DNA of 49,002 nucleotides, taken from the NCBI GenBank assembly GCA_030150135.1, contig JASLGO010000007.1, positions 1 through 49,002 on the forward strand, in the 5' to 3' direction. Source of the DNA: Aquirhabdus sp. (lineage in GTDB: Bacteria; Pseudomonadota; Gammaproteobacteria; Pseudomonadales; Moraxellaceae). The notes under the pieces are model-generated. The model saw only the letters and a list, made by a program, of their open reading frames with translations, searched no databases and was not told the DNA's origin. The number at the start of each line of letters is the position of its first letter. Position 1 is the stretch's first letter. Positions 43,485 to 49,002 of the stretch are shown piece after piece. The translations under genes were made by a program, and so were the position numbers.

Positions 43485-45011
43485 ATGCGTAAATCTATGT
43501 GGTTATGTAGCGGCATTATAGTCTTAACGGGGATGAGTGGTTGTGCTACGACACCACATCTTTCAATGCTTCCAGCCAATGATGCTGTGACTCAGGGGCT
43601 GGCTGAACTTTATAAGCAGCCCAATTATCATGTACGTACTACGGTACAATTTAAAGAGATTCACTTTCCTGAAACTCTACCTTCAAATAAAACATCGCCT
43701 GCTAGCGATAAATTATTGGCAGCAAAACAATTTTCAACTTGGTTTGAAACTTTTACTAAACGCAATGAATTTTCTATGGATGGTGTTATTGATCTGCAAC
43801 ATCAGCGTTTTGAAATCACTCCCGCCATGACTTATAAAGCTGTGAATGCAGGCGCATTTATGCGCGTTCCAATGATGTTTGATATTCCTCAATCTCAGGG
43901 TTATATTGATTTGTCTGCATTATCACCATTTATTGTGAATACAAATAGTGAAGGAAAATACAGTCAATTCAGTATTGAACCCATTACAAAGCGCATTGAT
44001 TTCAAAAATTTATTTTATTGGTCTCAGCATGTTGCTTTAGATAGTTCACGAAAGTTTGATCCGCGAATGTTCCGAGATTTACCACTGAATTCTGACGATC
44101 TTGCACTGGGTGGTGTGCGTAAGGTTGAATTAACCTCAACGTGTGACGATGCCATGAATATTAATCGAAGTGTATTTGATGCCCATCGATCTGAATTTTT
44201 AGCTTCGATTAAGCCTAAACCTGTGAATGACAATACCAGCGCCACTAAAGATAGCAGTGATGCTGCGGTCGATGGTTTTATTAATATGATGTCGGCATTG
44301 GGAACAACTTACGGACTACCTGATAGCAAGCCTTTTCCATTCAAATTCAATGGTGTATTTAACAAAGTTTATTTATTGGATAAAGCTGGACGTTTGCTGC
44401 AAAGTAATACCGATGCGGTCTTAGAAATGAATGATAAAGATCAGTCAGCACAAAAATTTAAAATTGGATTTAATACGACAACAAGCTATAGCGATTATGG
44501 ATCAGCACAAATACACTTTGTTCCATCAGCATCTAATACCATTCCTTTATCTGAAAGTATCAAAGGCACAATGATCGATATGATCAAAGAGGCCGCAGAT
44601 AAGCGTAAAAATGCAGCCACTGAAGCCAATACAGTTAAACCATTAGATAAAGCGCAATTTACACCAAAACCAAATTTATTTGTGGGAACGTGGAAACTTG
44701 ATTTGCCGAATCATTGTACTGAAACTTATTATGTTGTGAATAATTACAGTACATTAGTGACGAGTGGAGCGGAGGTGGCTTCTAGTTTTTACACGCTTTC
44801 TTCAACACCGAATGAGAAGGGTTTTTATAAATTAGTTGATCGCGTCGCCAATACTAATGGTCTAAAAGACTGCTCTGGTCAGATTACGCCGCATGGAGAT
44901 GTCAGTACAACGTATCTTCACTTTAATGAACTCAAAAAGACTGTTGAAATGTGCACAAGTGAATCAGGAGAAAAATGTTTAACGCTGCGTCGAGTGATGA
45001 CTAGTCAATAA
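43485..45011 (+). CDS. Large lipoprotein of unknown function
   Basis: A 508-aa protein with a lipoprotein signal: MRKSMWLCSGIIVLTGMSGC, with Cys20 as the lipidation site. The frame is open upstream, but the signal peptide and a promoter at 43419-43446 favour this start. The mature protein is mostly beta-rich with a Lys/Ala-rich helical segment near 385-400, and a C-terminal cysteine-containing domain (LDLPNHCTETYYVV, then DCSGQ, CTSESGEKC). A strong hairpin follows. I do not recognise the family; it may be restricted to Acinetobacter. It is likely anchored to the inner leaflet of the outer membrane. Confidence 0.75.
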   Translation: MRKSMWLCSGIIVLTGMSGCATTPHLSMLPANDAVTQGLAELYKQPNYHVRTTVQFKEIHFPETLPSNKTSPASDKLLAAKQFSTWFETFTKRNEFSMDGVIDLQHQRFEITPAMTYKAVNAGAFMRVPMMFDIPQSQGYIDLSALSPFIVNTNSEGKYSQFSIEPITKRIDFKNLFYWSQHVALDSSRKFDPRMFRDLPLNSDDLALGGVRKVELTSTCDDAMNINRSVFDAHRSEFLASIKPKPVNDNTSATKDSSDAAVDGFINMMSALGTTYGLPDSKPFPFKFNGVFNKVYLLDKAGRLLQSNTDAVLEMNDKDQSAQKFKIGFNTTTSYSDYGSAQIHFVPSASNTIPLSESIKGTMIDMIKEAADKRKNAATEANTVKPLDKAQFTPKPNLFVGTWKLDLPNHCTETYYVVNNYSTLVTSGAEVASSFYTLSSTPNEKGFYKLVDRVANTNGLKDCSGQITPHGDVSTTYLHFNELKKTVEMCTSESGEKCLTLRRVMTSQ

Positions 45012-45018
45012 TTTAGAT

Positions 45019-45067
45019 TGTCTTAGTAAGGTATAGCATTTTAGTTAATGCTTAACTTACTAAGACA
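45019..45067. repeat. Long hairpin after the lipoprotein gene
   Basis: TGTCTTAGTAAG (45019-45030) pairs perfectly with CTTACTAAGACA (45056-45067), and the loop contains a second pair, AGCATT with AATGCT. No T-run follows, so it is not a standard intrinsic terminator, but it could end or stabilise the lipoprotein mRNA. The rest of the gap to 45268 (about 200 bp) shows nothing else clear. Confidence 0.6.
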
Positions 45068-45268
45068 TTAAATATAATAAGAATATTAGAGTATATACTT
45101 CACTCCACTTTACATATTTATTGCTAATAATAACCGCTATTCGCTTGAAGTCTTGCTTAAAAGAATGCTTACTAGAACAAGTAAAAAGATTAAAAAACGC
45201 AACCCATAATGATGGTGAACTGCAAAAAATACGATATGCAATGATGATTTAAAAAAAGGAATATTTTT

Positions 45269-46312
45269 ATGTCTCAGATCACTACGACCAACCAACAAGT
45301 CCTGCTTGTATCACGTCCAGTGGGCGCACCTAAACCTGAAAATTTTTCAATCGTTGAAACGCCGATTTCTGATTTGTCTGAAGGGCAAGTCTTACTGAAA
45401 ACACTTTATCTCTCACTTGACCCTTATATGCGTGGTCGAATGAGTGATGCGCCATCATATGCAGCCCCAGTTGAAGTCGGTGGTGTGATGGTCGGCGGAA
45501 CAGTGTCCCGAGTTATTGAGTCTCGACATGCCTCATATCAAGTTGGTGATCTCGTGCTTGGATCTGGTGGTTGGCAGAAATTTGCTGTAGTCGATGGTGC
45601 TGGACTGTTTAAATTGCATCCTTCCATGCCACAGCCTTCACTTGCATTGGGCGTTTTGGGAATGCCTGGTTTTACTGCATATATGGGGCTGCTCGATATT
45701 GGAAACCCTCAGCCAGATGAAACGGTCGTAGTTGCTGCTGCAAGTGGTGCAGTAGGCTCTGTCGTTGGGCAAATTGCGAAAATAAAAGGCTGTCGCGCGG
45801 TTGGCGTTGCTGGTGGAGCAGAGAAGTGTCGATATGTCATTGACGAATTGGGCTTTGATGATTGTATTGATCACTATAGCCCTGATTTTGCAAAGCAACT
45901 GAAAGCTGCTTGCCCAAAAGGAATCGATGTTTATTTTGAAAATGTAGGCGGGGCAGTATTCGATGCTGTTTTACCCTTACTCAATGTTCGTGCTCGTGTG
46001 CCACTATGCGGTTTAATTGCCAACTACAACGATACTGGCGCAAAAACGGGACCAGATCGTTCTGGATTATTGCCACGAACTTTGCTTACCAAGCGTATAA
46101 AAATGCAAGGTTTTATTATTTTTGATGATTATGGTTCTCGATATAACGAATTCCTTGCACAAATGAGTACGTGGCTCAACGCAGGCATGATTAAATTTCG
46201 TGAAGATGTTGTCGATGGATTAGAAAAAGCGCCCCAAGCATTCATTGGTTTACTTGAAGGTAAAAATTTCGGTAAATTATTGATTCGTGTAGCACATGAT
46301 GACTTCAAGTGA
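45269..46312 (+). CDS. NADP-dependent oxidoreductase, CurA/YncB-like
   Basis: A 347-aa medium-chain reductase of the zinc-free group (leukotriene B4 dehydrogenase/CurA type). It has LSLDPYMRGRMSDAPSYAAPVEVG (47-70), Rossmann motif AAASGAVGSVVGQIAKIKG near 154-172, VYFENVGGAVFDAVLPLL near 222-239, and FIIFDDYGSRYNEF near 282-295. Such enzymes reduce alpha,beta-unsaturated carbonyls with NADPH, for example lipid aldehydes. AAGGA precedes the ATG at good distance. It is not linked with its neighbours. Confidence 0.92.
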   Translation: MSQITTTNQQVLLVSRPVGAPKPENFSIVETPISDLSEGQVLLKTLYLSLDPYMRGRMSDAPSYAAPVEVGGVMVGGTVSRVIESRHASYQVGDLVLGSGGWQKFAVVDGAGLFKLHPSMPQPSLALGVLGMPGFTAYMGLLDIGNPQPDETVVVAAASGAVGSVVGQIAKIKGCRAVGVAGGAEKCRYVIDELGFDDCIDHYSPDFAKQLKAACPKGIDVYFENVGGAVFDAVLPLLNVRARVPLCGLIANYNDTGAKTGPDRSGLLPRTLLTKRIKMQGFIIFDDYGSRYNEFLAQMSTWLNAGMIKFREDVVDGLEKAPQAFIGLLEGKNFGKLLIRVAHDDFK

Positions 46313-46367
46313 TGGGAAATGAATTAGTAGTGATTTCCTAATACTCACTAAGAAATCAGTGTATCGA

Positions 46368-47817
46368 TTATACTCGATACACTTTGACGTTACTGTAGCC
46401 TTGTTCCTTGAGGTATAAGGCTTGCAAGCGACTCATGACGCCGCGCTCACAGTACAGTAAGTAGCTGCGACTTTGATCAAGTGATCCAAACTGGGTGGAA
46501 AGTTTGTAAAACGGCAAACCTTTCACCTCAAAACCTTCAATGATCAGCGGTTTATCGTCTTGTTCATCGTTTGAGCGAATATCCAGCACAATTTCGTCGC
46601 CGTTCAGTACTGCAACAGTTTCAACTTCAATGACTTGGTCGCTTGTCTGCTGGGCAATTTTACGGATGTCCATACTTTTTGATTCAGCGACAACACGCTC
46701 AAGAATCTCAAAATCAAAATTTGCCTCTTCAGCTTCGATCTTTGATTTCACCGCCTTGACAGTGGGGCTTTTGGAAATCACACCACAGTATTCAGGCATG
46801 GTCTTGGCAAAATCTTCGGTACCAATTTCACGAGCAATGTCGATGATGTGATCTTTATCGTGTGCAATCAGTGGACGTAAGATCAGTGTATCCGTCACGC
46901 CGTCGATCAAACGCAGATTGGTCAAGGTCTGACTCGAAACTTGCCTTAAAGCTTCGCCAGTCACTAATGCTTGAATATCATGACGTTCGGTGATTTTAGA
47001 CGCAGCTCTGATCATCATTCGTTTCAGAACAACCCCCATCTGACCATCGTCTACTTTTTCAAGAATTTCACCGATCACAGGTGCAAAATCAATAGTCACT
47101 AAATAGACATGATGTGAGCGACCAAAACGATTCCACAGATAATGAGCGACTTGTTTGACACCGATTTCATGCGCTGAACCACCGAGATTAAAGAAGCAGT
47201 AATGAACACGGCAACCACGGCGCATAAGCATATAACTCGAAACACCTGAGTCAAAGCCGCCAGAAATCAGGGACAACACATCTTCCTGAGTGCTGATTGG
47301 ATAGCCGCCTAGACCTTCATAACGTCCCTTAATCAGGAGCAAGCGATCATCTTCGATCTCTAAATGCACGGTCACTTGTGGGTTGGACAGCTTGACTGTG
47401 GCTGTTTGAAAATGTTGTTTTAAAGCACCGCCAACATAGCGCTGTACATCCATAGAGGTGAAATCATGCTCACCACGACGTTTCCACTCGGACACAAAAG
47501 GTTTTGCCTTCCAATTTGTCACGGTACATATCGAGCGTTTGTTCAAAAATATTGTGCAGATCGGTATATGGTCGATCATCGACTTCTAAAATAAAATGAA
47601 TCCCAGGAATTCGAGTTAGTGCATCACGCACTTGATCAGTCTGACTTTTATCCTTAGCACGAACTTCGATATAGTCCCAATGACGTACAATCGCTATTTT
47701 GCCAAAGTCGTTTTTGAGGGTATTGCGAATATTTCCAGTCAGAATCTTAATAAAACGAATTCGCACAGATCTGCTTTTGATCGTGATTTCTGGAAATAAT
47801 TTAATAATAAACTTCAT
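46368..47817 (-). pseudogene. thiI: ThiI tRNA 4-thiouridine synthetase, frameshifted
   Basis: ThiI makes 4-thiouridine at position 8 of tRNA and donates sulfur for the thiamine thiazole. The first frame (47470-47817) encodes the N-terminal ferredoxin-like/THUMP part and stops after GKTFCVRVETSW. The second frame picks up at KRRGEHDFTS and runs to the end, with PP-loop SGGFDSGVSS and the C-terminal rhodanese domain with the active Cys in LLYCERG. Removing one of the two C bases at 47484-47485 (plus strand) rejoins the frames as RV-KRRG, giving 482 aa, the E. coli length. It is either a real inactivation, a sequencing error, or less likely programmed frameshifting. Confidence 0.9.
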
Positions 47818-48004
47818 GGTAATCGTGGCTATTTATGTCGAGTTATACGTGAATAGAGCTTACACTGCATACTGAATCGATCCTGTGAAGTGAAGACGCG
47901 AAGATCAGATTCAACGAAGCGTTATAAAATTAAGACCGCTATGCGCAGGGCGCGCAATATAGCATTAAGTGATCAACAGCACTAAATATTAATCAAGGAT
48001 TGCT

Positions 48005-48844
48005 ATGTCAAATCAAGCCGATCGTTTTTTTCAGAATAAGCTGGCGTTGATTACGGGTGCAGGTTCGGGGATTGGGCGGGCAACCGCACTGAAATTTGCG
48101 AGTCTTGGTGCAAAACTGATTCTTTGTGACCTAAATCGCGCCACGCTTGAAGAAACCAAATTACTCTTAGCCAAAAAAGCTGATATTGCAACGCTCGAAA
48201 TTGCTGATGTTTCAGACTGGCAAGCAATGCAAGATCTTGCGGATCGTGTTCACAAGCAACACGGTGCACTAGATATTTTGGTGAATAATGCGGGTGTAGC
48301 AAGCGCAGGCAGATTTCTCGATACGCCTATAGAAGACTGGCAATGGCTAATTGGTATCAACTTCATGGGTGTAGTGCATGGCTGCAAAGCGTTTGGGCAA
48401 CAAATGACCGAGCGTGGCTCTGGCCATATTATCAATATCGCATCAGCTGCGGGCTTTTATGCTGCACCAGAAATGTCTGCATACTCTGCAACGAAACATG
48501 CAGTTATGGGGCTTTCTGAGTCATTACGCATCGAACTCGCGGCTCATCATGTCGGTGTCAGTGCAATCTGCCCCGGTGTGATTAATACAAATATTGTCAA
48601 AACAATGCGTGCACATGGTGAAATCTCAAACGCACAGGATAAAGTCGTTGAACTATACCGCAAGCGAAATTACGGCCCTGAGCATGTTGCTAATGCGATT
48701 GTCAGTGCGATTATTCATAATCGAGCGGTTGTGCCCGTGAGCCCTGAAGCGTGGGCACTTTATGCGGGTAAACGTTTGATGCCAGATGCATTGGATTTTG
48801 CGCAACGGACAAGTTTGTTCAGAAAACTAAAATCCAAACTTTAA
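48005..48844 (+). CDS. Short-chain dehydrogenase/reductase
   Basis: A 279-aa classical SDR. The cofactor motif is TGAGSGIG (17-24), with NNAG at 94-97 and catalytic Ser147, Tyr160 and Lys164 (YSATK). Asp42 after the second strand (CDLNR) suggests preference for NAD over NADP. The C-terminal extension with basic residues (FRKLKSKL) could touch the membrane. It resembles SDRs acting on fatty aldehydes or alcohols, but the substrate is not identifiable. The start codon follows AAGGATTGCT. Confidence 0.9.
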   Translation: MSNQADRFFQNKLALITGAGSGIGRATALKFASLGAKLILCDLNRATLEETKLLLAKKADIATLEIADVSDWQAMQDLADRVHKQHGALDILVNNAGVASAGRFLDTPIEDWQWLIGINFMGVVHGCKAFGQQMTERGSGHIINIASAAGFYAAPEMSAYSATKHAVMGLSESLRIELAAHHVGVSAICPGVINTNIVKTMRAHGEISNAQDKVVELYRKRNYGPEHVANAIVSAIIHNRAVVPVSPEAWALYAGKRLMPDALDFAQRTSLFRKLKSKL

Positions 48845-48886
48845 ACACGAAGACATTAAAACTTTAGGCATTACAGAGGAGTCGTA

Positions 48887-49002
48887 GTGGAGAATATCAT
48901 TTCAATCAAGGGTCTGACCAAGACCTATGCATCTGGTTTTCAAGCGTTGAAGGGTATTGATTTAGATATTCGTCGCGGTGAAATATTTGCTTTACTGGGT
49001 CC
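48887..49002 (+). CDS. ABC transporter ATP-binding protein (start only)
   Basis: The first 38 codons of an ABC ATPase run off the window. The sequence VENIISIKGLTKTYASGFQA, then LKGIDLDIRRGEIFALLGP, ends exactly where Walker A should begin. The start is a GTG five bases after AGAGGAG. It looks like the DrrA/CcmA class of exporter ATPases, usually paired with an ABC-2 permease; the partner lies outside the window. Confidence 0.88.
   Translation, partial: MENIISIKGLTKTYASGFQALKGIDLDIRRGEIFALLG

Overview
The window reads as a chromosomal segment of a gammaproteobacterium of the Moraxellaceae, most likely Acinetobacter. Reasons: an AdeT-type periplasmic protein, a stand-alone gspE, dimeric and monomeric NADP-isocitrate dehydrogenases next to each other, an OxyR/hydrolase pair, and AT-rich coding sequence (about 40% G+C by hand count in the dimeric icd gene). 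No tRNA, rRNA, CRISPR array, prophage or complete insertion sequence was recognised. Almost all of it is compact core chromosome, with a few accessory patches.

Layout. 1-7.4 kb: purF with a terminator, an orphan barstar-like gene, oxyR with an alpha/beta hydrolase, a DUF2520 NAD-binding protein, an REP-like repeat and rlmKL. 7.5-16.3 kb: an Mpo1-like protein, a MITE-like palindromic element, thiE, a four-gene FUSC/DUF1656/HlyD/NodT efflux operon, a second related repeat, an UPF0016 cation transporter, then hemL and an FKBP. 16.3-22.4 kb: a TM2-TPR protein, DUF1993, cca, hemolysin III and gspE. 22.4-25.3 kb: a four-gene operon read leftward (beta-barrel protein, secreted FMN-binding protein, ApbE flavin transferase, small four-helix cytochrome-like protein) behind a strong promoter whose spacer holds a Fur box. 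25.4-29.5 kb: DUF1304, lipoprotein, AdeT-like, DUF3108 and amtB. 29.5-38.7 kb: LLM oxidoreductase, DUF805, ndh, M61 peptidase, acyl-CoA synthetase, photolyase and rluE. 38.7-49 kb: icd, monomeric idh, an LMW-phosphatase-like protein, a large lipoprotein, a CurA-like reductase, a frameshifted thiI, an SDR and the start of an ABC ATPase.

The most interesting system is the Fur-box operon at 22382-25281. It looks like an iron-responsive route for electrons across the envelope: a membrane cytochrome-like protein could pass electrons to a covalently flavinylated periplasmic carrier, matured by the co-encoded ApbE, with an outer-membrane barrel at the promoter-proximal end. Its components are known families; the combination and iron control are inferred here.

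Other points worth following are a one-base frameshift that splits thiI, a 21-bp sequence shared in the same orientation by the upstream regions of icd and ndh, a monomeric isocitrate dehydrogenase gene with clearly higher G+C than its neighbours, and two intergenic repeats sharing an exact 19-bp end.
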